DNA of 64,000 nucleotides, from contig JAGTJU010000004.1 of NCBI GenBank assembly GCA_022184915.1, positions 666,057-730,056 of the forward strand, written 5' to 3'. Origin of the DNA: Myxococcales bacterium (GTDB lineage Bacteria > Myxococcota_A > Polyangia > Fen-1088). The notes below the pieces were generated by a model that worked only from the letters and a program-made list of their open reading frames with translations, made no database searches and was not told the DNA's origin. Positions 1 to 8,450 of this stretch are shown here, in pieces. The position numbers were made by a program, and so were the translations under genes. How positions within the stretch are numbered: position 1 is the first letter of the stretch; every line of letters starts with the position of its first letter.

Positions 1-1167
1 GCGAGAATAAACGCCATACGTCCAGCCCTTTTGCTCGCGCAGGTTCAGTGACAGCCGGCGAAAACTGCCGCCAAGAATTTCGTTCATGACCCGCGCCTTG
101 TAGTAGTCGGGATGCTTGCGCGGCAGGGCGGGCAGCCCTACGCGCAACGAAGACTGCGGCGCCGACGCTTTATCGACCAGGAACACCTTCGTCTTTTCCG
201 GCTCTTTCACCGCAGGCACGGGACGGGGCTTTTTCGCCCCGCCTTTCCAGGTCCCGAGCAGCGGCCCGATCACGGCCTTGACCTGCGCCTCGGTCATGTT
301 GCCCGCCACCACCAGCGTTGCGTTCTCGGGCTTGAACTGAGCTTCGTGGAAGGCCCGGAGCTCGGCGGCCGAGAGCTTCGGCAAAGTCGCCTCGGTGCCG
401 TCCTGCGGCCAGCCCAGGGGGTGTTGGTCACCGTACACGGCTTGCCCGAAGGCCACGGCTGCCAGGGCAGTAGGGGAGTCCTTCCGGCGCTTGAGCGCAG
501 CCATGCGGTTCTCGCGCACGCGCTCCAATTCACCTTCCGAAAAGGCGGGATTGAGCAGCACGTCCGCCCAGACCGGCAAGGCGCGGTCCATGACCTCGGT
601 GAGGCCCGACACCGAAACGGCGCTGTAATCCCAGTCTGCCCCGGTCGACAGCGAAGCGCCGAGTTGCTCGATTGCCCCCGAGATCTCCAGAGCGCTCCGG
701 GTTTTGGTGCCTTCGTCGAGCATGTCCGCCGCAAGGTCGGCAAGCCCCGCCTTGCCCACGGGATCGGCCAGGCTTCCGGTGCGGACCACCAACTGCACGA
801 ACACCAGCGGCAGCTTGTCGTCGCTGGCCAGGATGACGGGCAGCCCGTTGGCCAATTTGAAGCGCTGGACTTTCGGGACCTCGAACTTGGGATCAGGCTC
901 GGGGGTGGGGCGTTCCGCGCGGAACTCCGCATCGGGGGTGATGCGCTCGGGGAGGGTCGGCACGACCGTGGGCTGGGGCGTCCGGGTCGGGGTGGGCGAC
1001 TCTGTCGTGGGTGGCAAGGCCGCCACGGAGGCTTCGGCGCTCGCTGAGGGCGAGTTCGCCGTCCCGCTGCTGGCGCAGCCGCCCAGGAGCAGCGTGAGCG
1101 GCATGCCCGCGAGGAACAGCCGGAAGACGCCGTTCGGCATGATGCGATCGAATTCTGAGTTGCGCAT
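1..1167 (-). CDS. M16 (insulinase-like) peptidase-family lipoprotein, non-catalytic partner; 3' end cut by window
   Basis: The 5' part (389 codons) of a periplasmic M16-family protein; the C-terminus lies beyond the left edge. It begins with a lipoprotein signal whose hydrophobic stretch ends in LLLGGC (lipobox Cys about residue 31), followed by a Ser/Pro/Thr-rich linker and an M16 fold (LANGLPVILASDD, later FKPENATLVVAGNMT). Where active members carry HxxEH, this protein reads GLADLAADML, so the zinc-ligand motif is missing. M16 enzymes often work as a catalytic plus a non-catalytic subunit, and the gene directly upstream supplies the HxxEH partner; the pairing is my inference. The start is set by AAGGAA 8 nt before the ATG at 1167; a second in-frame ATG follows at 1140. 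Only 12 nt separate it from the upstream stop, so it is the last visible gene of a minus-strand operon with the ABC exporter. Substrate unknown. Confidence 0.85.
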   Translation of the reverse strand, partial: MRNSEFDRIMPNGVFRLFLAGMPLTLLLGGCASSGTANSPSASAEASVAALPPTTESPTPTRTPQPTVVPTLPERITPDAEFRAERPTPEPDPKFEVPKVQRFKLANGLPVILASDDKLPLVFVQLVVRTGSLADPVGKAGLADLAADMLDEGTKTRSALEISGAIEQLGASLSTGADWDYSAVSVSGLTEVMDRALPVWADVLLNPAFSEGELERVRENRMAALKRRKDSPTALAAVAFGQAVYGDQHPLGWPQDGTEATLPKLSAAELRAFHEAQFKPENATLVVAGNMTEAQVKAVIGPLLGTWKGGAKKPRPVPAVKEPEKTKVFLVDKASAPQSSLRVGLPALPRKHPDYYKARVMNEILGGSFRRLSLNLREQKGWTYGVYSR

Positions 1168-1179
1168 GGTTCGAGTTCC

Positions 1180-2619
1180 TTACTTCTTCACGCGCCCCAT
1201 GATCGGGGCCTGCTCGTTGGGCGTCACGGTGACGGTGAGGCGGCGGTCTTTACGCAACATGCTGCGCGCGAAGGCCTGAACCGACGCCGGGGTGACAGCC
1301 TCGTAGCGGGCGAGGTCACGGGCGATGAACCCAGGATCACCCGTGAAATATTTGTACTGTGCCAGCAAGGCGGCGCGGCCTGCCACCTGTTCCAGGCCCT
1401 GAAAGAAGTTGGTCTTGATCTTGTTCTTGACCCGCTCGAGTTCCTGGCCCGTGATTGGTTCGGACGCCAGCTTCGCAAGCTCTTCGTCGATGACGGGCAC
1501 GAGCTGCTCGATGGTCTTGCCGGGTAGCGGCGTCGCCGTGATCTCGAACAGCCCTGCGTTCATCAAGGACCACTGGTACGCATCCACGCGCTGAGCCAGC
1601 TTGAGATCGTAAACGAGTCGCTTGTAAAGCCGCGACGTCTTGCCGTCGGAGAGCAAGGCGGCAATCACGTCCATCTCCGCATCTCCGGGTTGGTACATCG
1701 CGGGCGAATGCCAGGCGAGGAACACGGCGGGAAGGTTCACCTTCGCCTCCATTTCCACTTTGCGAGGACCCTCCAGCGCCACCGGTGCCGGCTTGGAACG
1801 TACGATGGGCGGGCCTGCGGGGATGGGCCCGAAGTACTTTTCCACGAGCGCCTTGGCCTCGCCTGCATCGAACGCCCCTGCGACCACCAGGATCGCGTTG
1901 TTCGGCGCGTAGTAGCGATTGAAGAAGGCTTTGATATCCGACACGGAGGCCCGGCCGAGGTCCTCCATGCTACCGATCACTTCATGGAGATAGGGGTGCG
2001 AAGGTGGGAACAGGTACTCGAGCTGCGTCTGCATCACCAGACCCATGGGTTGATTCTCCACGCGCTGACGGCGCTCGTTCTTGACGACCTCTCGCTGGTT
2101 GTCGAGGGTCTCCTGAAACGAAGGGCGCTGCAGCAGAAAGCCCATACGCGACGACTCGAGCCACAATGCCAGCTCGAGCCGGTTCGCCGGGAGGGTTTCG
2201 TAGTAGTTGGTGCGGTCGAAGCTGGTGGTGCCGTTGACGTTCGAGGCGCCCGCCTCCTGCAAGTACTTGAAGTGGGCGTCTTCCGGAACGTGCTTCGTGC
2301 CCTGGAACATGATGTGCTCGAAGAGGTGAGCGAAGCCCGTCTTGCCCGGCTCCTCGTCCTTCGAGCCGACTTTGTACCAAAGCTCGGTGTGGACGGTCGG
2401 CACGGAGGCGTCATGATGCAAGATCACCTCGAGCCCGTTGTCGAGGGTGTACGACTCGAAAGGGATGTCGGGTGTGGAGGCTGTCTTGTGCGACGTCGCC
2501 TGACCTGGCGGGGTGGCTGCGGCGAGGGGAGGGCTCTCGGCCGCCGCTCCCCCGAGGGCCAAAGCGCCCATGAGGGCGATCCAGCGCGCTTTGGTGTGAA
2601 TGTGTGGCTGTCGACTCAT
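1180..2619 (-). CDS. M16 zinc peptidase, catalytic subunit, exported
   Basis: Pitrilysin/insulinase-family metallopeptidase of about 480 aa, usual for bacterial M16B/M16C subunits. It has an N-terminal signal segment (ALMGALALGGAAA), then the zinc motif HLFEH near residues 98-102 with the distal ligand region NERRQ about 75 residues later, and the C-terminal half-domain with the RLYKRLV/SRLYK block typical of M16. It should act in the periplasm on peptides or small proteins. The partner gene downstream (1-1167) lacks HxxEH. The upstream exporter gene stops at 2625 and overlaps this N-terminus. A start at 2628 would also overlap, but AGGA lies 8 nt before the ATG at 2619 and directly abuts the 2628 ATG, so I prefer 2619. 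Co-transcription with an ABC exporter could mean processing of an exported peptide, but nothing peptide-like is encoded here. Confidence 0.9.
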   Translation of the reverse strand: MSRQPHIHTKARWIALMGALALGGAAAESPPLAAATPPGQATSHKTASTPDIPFESYTLDNGLEVILHHDASVPTVHTELWYKVGSKDEEPGKTGFAHLFEHIMFQGTKHVPEDAHFKYLQEAGASNVNGTTSFDRTNYYETLPANRLELALWLESSRMGFLLQRPSFQETLDNQREVVKNERRQRVENQPMGLVMQTQLEYLFPPSHPYLHEVIGSMEDLGRASVSDIKAFFNRYYAPNNAILVVAGAFDAGEAKALVEKYFGPIPAGPPIVRSKPAPVALEGPRKVEMEAKVNLPAVFLAWHSPAMYQPGDAEMDVIAALLSDGKTSRLYKRLVYDLKLAQRVDAYQWSLMNAGLFEITATPLPGKTIEQLVPVIDEELAKLASEPITGQELERVKNKIKTNFFQGLEQVAGRAALLAQYKYFTGDPGFIARDLARYEAVTPASVQAFARSMLRKDRRLTVTVTPNEQAPIMGRVKK

Positions 2620-2624
2620 GCGCG

Positions 2625-4508
2625 TCATCCTGACGTGGGCGTAGCGGCAAGTAAAGGGCCCTGCCCAGAGGGATCGGGCTCAGGGCGCTGACGTTGCGTC
2701 TGCAACCGATGAAGACGCGCGAATAGTCCCTCCCGCGCCAACAATTCAGACGGAGTGCCCTGTTCGACGATGCGGCCCTCGTCGAGCACCACGATGCGAT
2801 CGGCGTTTGCGATCGTCGAGAGGCGATGGGCGATGACGATCGCCGTGCGCCCGCGCATGGCCGCGGTCGTGCCCGCATCGATGAGGCGTTCCGTTTCGGG
2901 ATCCACGTTGGCGGTGGCTTCGTCGAGCACGAGCACCTCCGGGTCGCGGCAGAGGGCCCTGGCAAGGGCGAGCAGCTGACGTTCACCGGCAGAATAATTG
3001 GCACCACGCGGAGCCACGGGCGCCAGGAGCCCTTCGGGCCGTCGCCGCACGAGCTCGCTGGCTCCGGCGCGCACAAGCGCTTCGGCGATGCGCTTGGGCT
3101 CGGTCTGTCCAAGGCCCACCGCATGCTCCAGGGTCCCGGAGAAGAGGTATGGCTCTTGGCCGATGACCACGACACGCCGGCGTAGTTCCTGAGCTGGAAT
3201 CTGACACAGAGGGAGGCCATCGAGGAGGATGTCGCCGGCACTCGGTTCGTAAAGGCGTGCGAGCAGCTTCACGAGCGTCGATTTTCCGGAGCCGCTTGGC
3301 CCCACGACAGCCAGGACCTTGCCACGAGGAACGGCCAGATCGATCCTTTGCAGGACGGGCTGTCCCTCGCGGTATCCGAAGGTCACGTTGCGAAACACCA
3401 CTTGATCGCCCGACGCTGCAGAGATCCTCTGCCCTTGAGGGCGACCTGCGGGGACGGGGGCATCCTTGGCTTGGATGTCCGTGAGTTCGAAGACCCGCTC
3501 CGCGGCCGCCATGGCCTGCTGGAGCACGGTGTACTTGGTCGAGAGATCCCGAATCGGTGCGAAGAACTTCTGAAGGTACTCGATGAACGCCACGAGAACA
3601 CCGAAGGTCAGCGTTCCGGCCACGATCTGGGCGCCCCCGTACCAAAGCAAAGCCGCGATGGCGAAGGAGCCCACGGCTTCTACGATGGCGTAGAGGGCGG
3701 CGTCCGAGGTGATCGCCCGGGCGTTCGCGCGCCGGTAGTCGTGATTGAGTTCGTCGAAGCGGGCGGCCACCCAGCGCTCGCGCGTGAAGGCCTGCACGAT
3801 GCGTACACCGGACAGGTGCTCCTGCAAGAATGTGTTGAGATTGGCAAGCCGTGTGCGGATGTCTCGAAACGCCTCGCGGACGATCCTCCGGAACACGAAC
3901 GCGATGCCGAAGAGCAGGGGAGCGCTGGCCAATGAGATGAGGGCCAGCTTGGCGTTCAGCGCGAAAATGGCGGCCAGGATGAATGCGAGCTTCACGAAAT
4001 CAGCGACCAGGCTGACGAGTCCGGACGCGAACATTTCGCTGAGGGACTCGATGTCGCTGGTCATGCGGGTCATGAGCCGCCCCACAGGCGTGGTCTCGAA
4101 AAACGACTGGGGCAGGCTCAACACGTGCTGGTAGACCTTGTCCCGCAGGTCCGCCATGGCCCGTTGACCTACGTACTGCACGACGTAGGTTTGCAGGAAG
4201 AGCAGCGTGTATTGGCCCGCCAGCGCTGCCAAGTAAAACGCTCCCAGACGATCCAAACCCTGGAGTCGTCCCACCGTGATGTGCTCGTCTATGGCTCGCT
4301 TGAGAAGGTAGGGCTGTGCCAGCTCGCAGGCAGCTGCCGCGGGCAACACGACCAAGGCCGCCGCGAGCCAGAGCTTGTAGGGCCAAACGAAGGCGAAGAT
4401 GCGCGCCAGCAGGTGTCGGTCCAGTGCCTTGCCGATCAGCGGCTCGGTGCTCGGCGATGCGGCGGCGGCTCCGGCGCGCCCCTCCGGTCGGGCGGCGGGT
4501 GGCTTCAT
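2625..4508 (-). CDS. ABC exporter half-transporter, MdlB-like subunit
   Basis: 627-aa type IV (exporter) ABC half-transporter: six-helix membrane domain in about residues 30-330, then a nucleotide-binding domain. Visible motifs are Walker A GPSGSGKS (about residue 402), a non-canonical signature YSAGERQ (about 504) where LSGGQ is usual, Walker B with an intact catalytic glutamate (VLVLDEATANVD) and the switch histidine in IAHRLST. The upstream gene has the opposite pattern (normal signature, Glu replaced by Asp). This is what heterodimeric exporters such as MdlA/MdlB, BmrCD and TM287/288 show, with one consensus and one degenerate ATP site. Start ATG at 4508 overlaps the upstream stop by 4 nt (ATGA), implying translational coupling. 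Exported substrate not predictable. Confidence 0.92.
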   Translation of the reverse strand: MKPPAARPEGRAGAAAASPSTEPLIGKALDRHLLARIFAFVWPYKLWLAAALVVLPAAAACELAQPYLLKRAIDEHITVGRLQGLDRLGAFYLAALAGQYTLLFLQTYVVQYVGQRAMADLRDKVYQHVLSLPQSFFETTPVGRLMTRMTSDIESLSEMFASGLVSLVADFVKLAFILAAIFALNAKLALISLASAPLLFGIAFVFRRIVREAFRDIRTRLANLNTFLQEHLSGVRIVQAFTRERWVAARFDELNHDYRRANARAITSDAALYAIVEAVGSFAIAALLWYGGAQIVAGTLTFGVLVAFIEYLQKFFAPIRDLSTKYTVLQQAMAAAERVFELTDIQAKDAPVPAGRPQGQRISAASGDQVVFRNVTFGYREGQPVLQRIDLAVPRGKVLAVVGPSGSGKSTLVKLLARLYEPSAGDILLDGLPLCQIPAQELRRRVVVIGQEPYLFSGTLEHAVGLGQTEPKRIAEALVRAGASELVRRRPEGLLAPVAPRGANYSAGERQLLALARALCRDPEVLVLDEATANVDPETERLIDAGTTAAMRGRTAIVIAHRLSTIANADRIVVLDEGRIVEQGTPSELLAREGLFARLHRLQTQRQRPEPDPSGQGPLLAATPTSG

Positions 4509-6346
4509 ATCGCCACATCCAGTCCCGGTGGCTCGGCTTGCTCGCGGTAAAGCGCGGCATAGACACCCCCCGCCGCAATCAGCTCGTCGTGGCGTCCGCG
4601 CTCGACGAGACGCCCTTCATCCAGCACCAGGATCTGCCCAGCCGTTTCCACGGCGGCCACCCGATGCGAGATGATGACGGCCGTACGGGCTCCCAGATGA
4701 CGTTGAAGTCGGCGCAGGATCGTTTGCTCGGTTTGTGCGTCGACCGAGGATAGTGAATCGTCGAGTATGAGAAGCGGGCTTCGTGCGTACAGCGCCCGCG
4801 CCAACGCCACCCGTTGCCGCTGGCCTCCCGACAGCGTGATGCCGCGCTCCCCCACGAGCGTGTCGATGCCGTCGGGCAGCTCTTTGAGGTCCCGCATCAG
4901 CCCTGCATCTTCAGCGGCCTGGCGGATGGCGCGCCGAGCCTCGTCGCCGTGCGCATCGAACAGGCGCGGCTGACCTTCCTCGGAGCGGTCACCGAAGGCG
5001 ATGTTGTCGGCGATGCTTGCCGAAAACAGAAACGAATCCTGCGGGGCGTACGCGATCTGCCTCCGCAACGCCCCGAGGGGCAGGGTGGTGGCGTCGAGCT
5101 CCCCCAGGAACAAGGAGCCGGGAGGGACCTCGGCCAACCGCAGCAGCGCGTCGACGAGCGTGCTCTTGCCGCAGCCCGTCCGTCCCACGATCGCCGTGGT
5201 GGTGCCGGGCTCGAGCGTGAACGACACGTCGTGGAGCACCCGGCGGCCGTCGATCTCCACCGACAGCCGGCGGACCTCGAGCCGAGCCTGGCGCAGGTCG
5301 GCAATGGCCTCAGGAATGTCGCCCTCTGACCTGGTCTCCGCGGGCGGCGTGGCGAACACGTCACGAACGCGCCCCCATCCCGCAAGGCCGCGCTGCCACA
5401 GCGAGAGCACCCAGCCGAGCGCCATGGTGGGCCAGGCCAGGTAAGCGAAGTACGCGTTGAAAGCCACCAGCCCGCCCACCGTCATGCGCCCCGCGATGAC
5501 CTCCCGACCTCCCAGCCAAACCACGATCAGGGTCCCGAGACCTCCGGCGATGGCGAACTGTGGCCCCAAAAAACCCCGGGTGCGGACCAGGTCGAGCGAC
5601 CTGCGCAGGTACCCGTTGCTGGCGGCGGCAAAGCGGCGATGGCGATCCGCTTCGAGCGTATAGCCTCGCAACGTGGCCACGCCCGCCAGGTCCTCCTGCA
5701 GGTGATTGGCGAGCTCACCCATCTGCGCCTGAAGGGCCCGGCTTTGCTGATGGATGCGCCGGCTTGCGAACTCGGCCGAAGCCACCACGAGTGGTAGGGG
5801 CAAGAGGGCAAACAACGTGAGCCGCGGTGACAGTGAGGCCATGAGCCAAAGTCCGGTGGCGTACACGATCGTGGTGTTCATGACGTTGAGCACGCCTGGG
5901 CCGAAGAGCATGCGCACGGCGGAGAGGTCGTTGGTGAGGCGCGACATCAGCTCGCCCGTGGGGTGGGTTCGGTGGAACGAGAGCGGCAGTGACATCACGT
6001 GGCGAAAGAGGTCGCCGCGCAGCACGAATTCGACTTCCCGTCCGGCGTTGAACACCAGCACCCGTGAAACGGTACGTATGACGGCTTGTGCGGCGGCAAG
6101 TCCCAAGATTGCCAGGGCGTATTGGCCGACCTGGGTCATGGCGCTCGCCTCGTTGTGCCGCAGAACATCGATCGACTGTTTGAGCAGCCACGGAATCAAC
6201 AGCCCCAGGGCATTCGTGGCGAGCAGCGCCCCTGCTCCCGCCAGGAAGCGCTTCGCCTGTAAGCGGCCATAACCTCGAAGCGTTGGAGCTCTCGGGACGG
6301 ACCCGCTCTTCGCGTCGGAGGTCTTGGGCCCGGCGTGTGCGGTCAT
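4505..6346 (-). CDS. ABC exporter half-transporter, MdlA-like subunit with degenerate Walker B
   Basis: About 613-aa ABC exporter half: N-terminal six-helix domain starting around LLATNALGLLIPWLL, then an ATPase domain with Walker A GRTGCGKS, canonical signature LSGGQRQR, Walker B LLILDDSLSSVD and H-loop IISHRVA. The catalytic glutamate after Walker B is aspartate (DD, not DE), marking the slow or non-hydrolysing site contributor of a heterodimer with the downstream gene. First gene of the operon (ABC-A, ABC-B, M16, M16). The reading frame stays open to a GTG at 6421, but the extra 25 residues look unlike a transporter N-terminus, so the ATG at 6346 is preferred. Neither start has a strong ribosome-binding site. 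Confidence 0.9.
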   Translation of the reverse strand: MTAHAGPKTSDAKSGSVPRAPTLRGYGRLQAKRFLAGAGALLATNALGLLIPWLLKQSIDVLRHNEASAMTQVGQYALAILGLAAAQAVIRTVSRVLVFNAGREVEFVLRGDLFRHVMSLPLSFHRTHPTGELMSRLTNDLSAVRMLFGPGVLNVMNTTIVYATGLWLMASLSPRLTLFALLPLPLVVASAEFASRRIHQQSRALQAQMGELANHLQEDLAGVATLRGYTLEADRHRRFAAASNGYLRRSLDLVRTRGFLGPQFAIAGGLGTLIVVWLGGREVIAGRMTVGGLVAFNAYFAYLAWPTMALGWVLSLWQRGLAGWGRVRDVFATPPAETRSEGDIPEAIADLRQARLEVRRLSVEIDGRRVLHDVSFTLEPGTTTAIVGRTGCGKSTLVDALLRLAEVPPGSLFLGELDATTLPLGALRRQIAYAPQDSFLFSASIADNIAFGDRSEEGQPRLFDAHGDEARRAIRQAAEDAGLMRDLKELPDGIDTLVGERGITLSGGQRQRVALARALYARSPLLILDDSLSSVDAQTEQTILRRLQRHLGARTAVIISHRVAAVETAGQILVLDEGRLVERGRHDELIAAGGVYAALYREQAEPPGLDVAI

Positions 6347-6465
6347 CAAGCGGTGCACTGCCACGACCTGCACGTTGTCGCAACAGCGCCACCCCAGCTG
6401 CGCCGCTTCTGCACTCTGCACCGAGAGGGGACGATGTGGGACAAGTCCCGGAATTGACTGGTCCT

Positions 6466-6494
6466 TTGACCCAATTTTCGCGCTCGGGTAGTGT
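6466..6494 (+). promoter_or_regulatory. candidate sigma-70 promoter for the TPR protein gene
   Basis: TTGACC (6466-6471), 17-bp spacer, TAGTGT (6489-6494). Good -35, weak -10 (3 of 6). It lies in the divergent gap between the ABC exporter operon and the 6576 gene. Confidence 0.35.
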
Positions 6495-6575
6495 AAGGCC
6501 GCACTGCGTTCTCGCGTCGAACGTCAGCTGCGTGGAGAAAGCGCCGATGCCTAGATGGAAAAAGGGAAAGACGAG

Positions 6576-7445
6576 ATGACAATCCGCAAGGTCCTACGTC
6601 GTGTGGTGCTGGGGGTGCTGCTGGGCGCGATCGTATCGGTAGGCACCGCCTCGGCTCAAACGGCTGAGCAGAAAAGAGCCGCAAAGGAACACTTCGAGAA
6701 AGCGCGGCGGCTTTACGACGTGGGGAGATACCAAGACGCGATCGAGGAGTACCAAAAGGCCTATCTCAACGTCGAAGACCCGGTGTTCTTGTACAACATC
6801 GCCCAGGCCTACCGGCTCAACGAGCAAGCGGAGGAAGCGATTCGCTTCTACAAGAATTACCTTCGCCGCGCCCCCGACGCGCCGAACCGAGCCGACGTCG
6901 AGGACAAGATCGCCGACCTTCAAAGGGAACTCGAAGCTCGCGAAAGGACCATCACTCCCCCTCCACCGGCCGAGCCCGTGGTGCCAGCGTCGCCGCCCCC
7001 GGTGGTCACGCAGGCGCCGCCTACCTTCGAGCCGCCTCCGCCGCGCGTTGCTCCTCCCACGGAGCCGGTATCTGCCACGCCGGTCGAATCCGTTGCTCCC
7101 GACAGGTGGCGCACGACGGGCATCATTCTGGCAGGGGCTGGAGGCGTTCTTCTGGTGACGTCCGTCGTGACCGGAAGCATGGCGAACAAGGCGGCCAAGG
7201 ACGTGGAAAAGCAGCTCGTCTTCGACCCCGATGTGGAAAGCCGGGGCAAAGCTCTCGATGGCGTCGCGGTCGTCACGGGTCTTTTGGGCGTGGTGGCCGG
7301 GGTGAGTGGTGCGGTCTTACTGTTCAGCAGCCGCTCGGCCCCTGCCGAAGCCGCAGCCCCAAGCGCGTCGGCGCCGCCCCGCCTTGCCCTGACCCCCGTC
7401 GTCGGCCGCACCTTCACGGGCGCCGAGGCCACGATACGTTTTTGA
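6576..7445 (+). CDS. TPR-repeat protein with signal peptide, proline-rich linker and C-terminal membrane segments
   Basis: 289-aa exported protein. After a signal peptide (VVLGVLLGAIVSVGTASA, cleavage before QTAEQ) comes a pair of TPR-like helices (about residues 28-115, with FEKARRLYDVGRYQDAIEEY and YNIAQAYRLNEQAEEAIRFY blocks). Then follow a Pro-rich spacer (about 130-175) and two hydrophobic stretches (TTGIILAGAGGVLLVTSVVTG and a later GVVTGLLGVVAGVSGAVLLF). This layout is common among myxobacterial proteins of unknown function. ATG at 6576 is chosen because GGGAAAGACGAG precedes it and it gives a clean signal peptide; an upstream ATG at 6555 is in frame. The next gene starts 16 nt downstream and is probably co-transcribed. 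No enzymatic motif seen; a protein-protein interaction role is inferred from the TPRs. Confidence 0.82.
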   Translation: MTIRKVLRRVVLGVLLGAIVSVGTASAQTAEQKRAAKEHFEKARRLYDVGRYQDAIEEYQKAYLNVEDPVFLYNIAQAYRLNEQAEEAIRFYKNYLRRAPDAPNRADVEDKIADLQRELEARERTITPPPPAEPVVPASPPPVVTQAPPTFEPPPPRVAPPTEPVSATPVESVAPDRWRTTGIILAGAGGVLLVTSVVTGSMANKAAKDVEKQLVFDPDVESRGKALDGVAVVTGLLGVVAGVSGAVLLFSSRSAPAEAAAPSASAPPRLALTPVVGRTFTGAEATIRF

Positions 7446-7461
7446 ACGAAGCGAGGAGCTT

Positions 7462-8418
7462 ATGATGCGCGCGCAGAGTTTCGCACAGTGGATGGCCGCG
7501 GGCGCCCTGGTCGCCGCAACCTTTGTGGCCTGTTACAACCCCGAGATCCCCGACGGGCAGATCGCCTGCAATACGCAGGGCGGAAAGCAGTGCCCCGATG
7601 GATTCGAGTGTGAGCCGAAGACGCTGCGATGCGCAACGTCCGGCAGCATCCCAGGGGTGGGGGGGAGCCCAGGGGTGGGTGGGAGCCCAGGGGTGGGTGG
7701 GAGCCCAGGGATGGGGGGAAGCCCAGGGGTGGGGGGAAGCCCAGGGATGTGTGTCGGGCCGTTGCCCATGTGCCAGTCCTCCGGTGCAGCAGGCGTCTGC
7801 GATCCTGTATGCCAGTCTGGGTGTGCGTGTAATCAGCGGTGCACGGTGGTCAATACTCAAGTCGCGTGCATCGAATCACCGAGCAACGCACTGAAGGCAG
7901 TTGGCGATTCGTGCGGGGGTGACGGGCCCACCGCGCTTTTCGATGACTGCCGGCCAGGGACCCTTTGTTTGCCTGAAGTCTTCCCAGCATGTGGCCGTCA
8001 CTGCTTCCGGTTCTGCAAGGCCGACGGCGATTGTCCGGACAAGGCTGCCTGCATCCCACTCGAGCCAAACACCGCCAAGGTGTGTGATGCGCCGCCAGGA
8101 AACTGTAGTCCGGTCTTCGGCGAGGGTAACTGCAACCGGGCGGACCGCCCCTTTCCTGCATTCGGGTGCTTGATCTCAGGGCCAGATAGGCCGAATGAGG
8201 CTGTTTGTGATTGCGCTGGATTGATCGACGAAGGACAGCCCTGCGAGCTGGTTCGGGACTGCAAGCCCGGGCTCGCCTGCATGCTTGATTCCTCTGGGAA
8301 AGCCACCTGTTTGAAGGTCTGCCCCCTTCGCCAGGAAGCGATCTCCAAGCTCATCTGTGGTGCCGGGCGTCAGTGTGTTGCCTACGCCAACTCCGTGCGC
8401 TGGGGAACCTGCCAGTAG
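7462..8418 (+). CDS. Cys-rich secreted lipoprotein with PGVGGS repeats
   Basis: 318-aa protein of unknown function. A short signal segment ends in a lipobox-like TFVAC (Cys about residue 25). A short Cys-containing region with CPDGFECEP follows, then five tandem PGVGGS/PGMGGS hexapeptides (about residues 64-93) as a flexible spacer, and then a Cys-rich C-terminal region with many C-x(2-8)-C spacings (QSGCACNQRC, CKPGLACM). This resembles the disulfide-rich surface proteins frequent in myxobacteria, which use Cys-rich modules after low-complexity linkers. AGGAG lies 3 nt before the first of two consecutive ATGs (7462, 7465); either may be used. A strong hairpin follows the stop. The repeat region is purine-rich and unlike the flanking codon use. 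Confidence 0.75.
   Translation: MMRAQSFAQWMAAGALVAATFVACYNPEIPDGQIACNTQGGKQCPDGFECEPKTLRCATSGSIPGVGGSPGVGGSPGVGGSPGMGGSPGVGGSPGMCVGPLPMCQSSGAAGVCDPVCQSGCACNQRCTVVNTQVACIESPSNALKAVGDSCGGDGPTALFDDCRPGTLCLPEVFPACGRHCFRFCKADGDCPDKAACIPLEPNTAKVCDAPPGNCSPVFGEGNCNRADRPFPAFGCLISGPDRPNEAVCDCAGLIDEGQPCELVRDCKPGLACMLDSSGKATCLKVCPLRQEAISKLICGAGRQCVAYANSVRWGTCQ
7651..7749 (+). repeat. 18-bp tandem minisatellite, five full copies plus a half copy
   Basis: Five 18-bp units (7651-7740) plus 9 bp of a sixth, each encoding PG(V/M)GGS. Copies differ at only a few positions. The coding strand has runs of G3-G7 separated by 1-6 nt, so it could form G-quadruplexes and would be prone to slippage in 18-bp steps that keep the frame. 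Confidence 0.9.
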
Positions 8419-8423
8419 TCGTG

Positions 8424-8450
8424 GAGGGGGCGAGTCCGCCCCCTCGATTT
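8424..8450. terminator. intrinsic terminator-like hairpin between convergent genes
   Basis: Perfect 9-bp GC stem (8424-8432 with 8437-8445) and a 4-nt AGTC loop, followed by GATTT. It sits in the 31-bp gap between two convergent stops and could serve both directions, although the T-tract is short. Confidence 0.6.

Noticed and set aside
1160-1180. tRNA T-loop-like GGTTCGAG
   Set aside because: No acceptor, D or anticodon stem around it; it lies in the spacer between the two M16 genes.
1690-2691. Long plus-strand open frame (about 330 codons)
   Set aside because: Antisense to the clear M16 peptidase; composition Arg/Gly/His-rich without motifs. Typical of high-GC shadow frames.
7651-7749. CRISPR-like array
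   Set aside because: Units are contiguous 18-mers without spacers and encode an in-frame peptide repeat.
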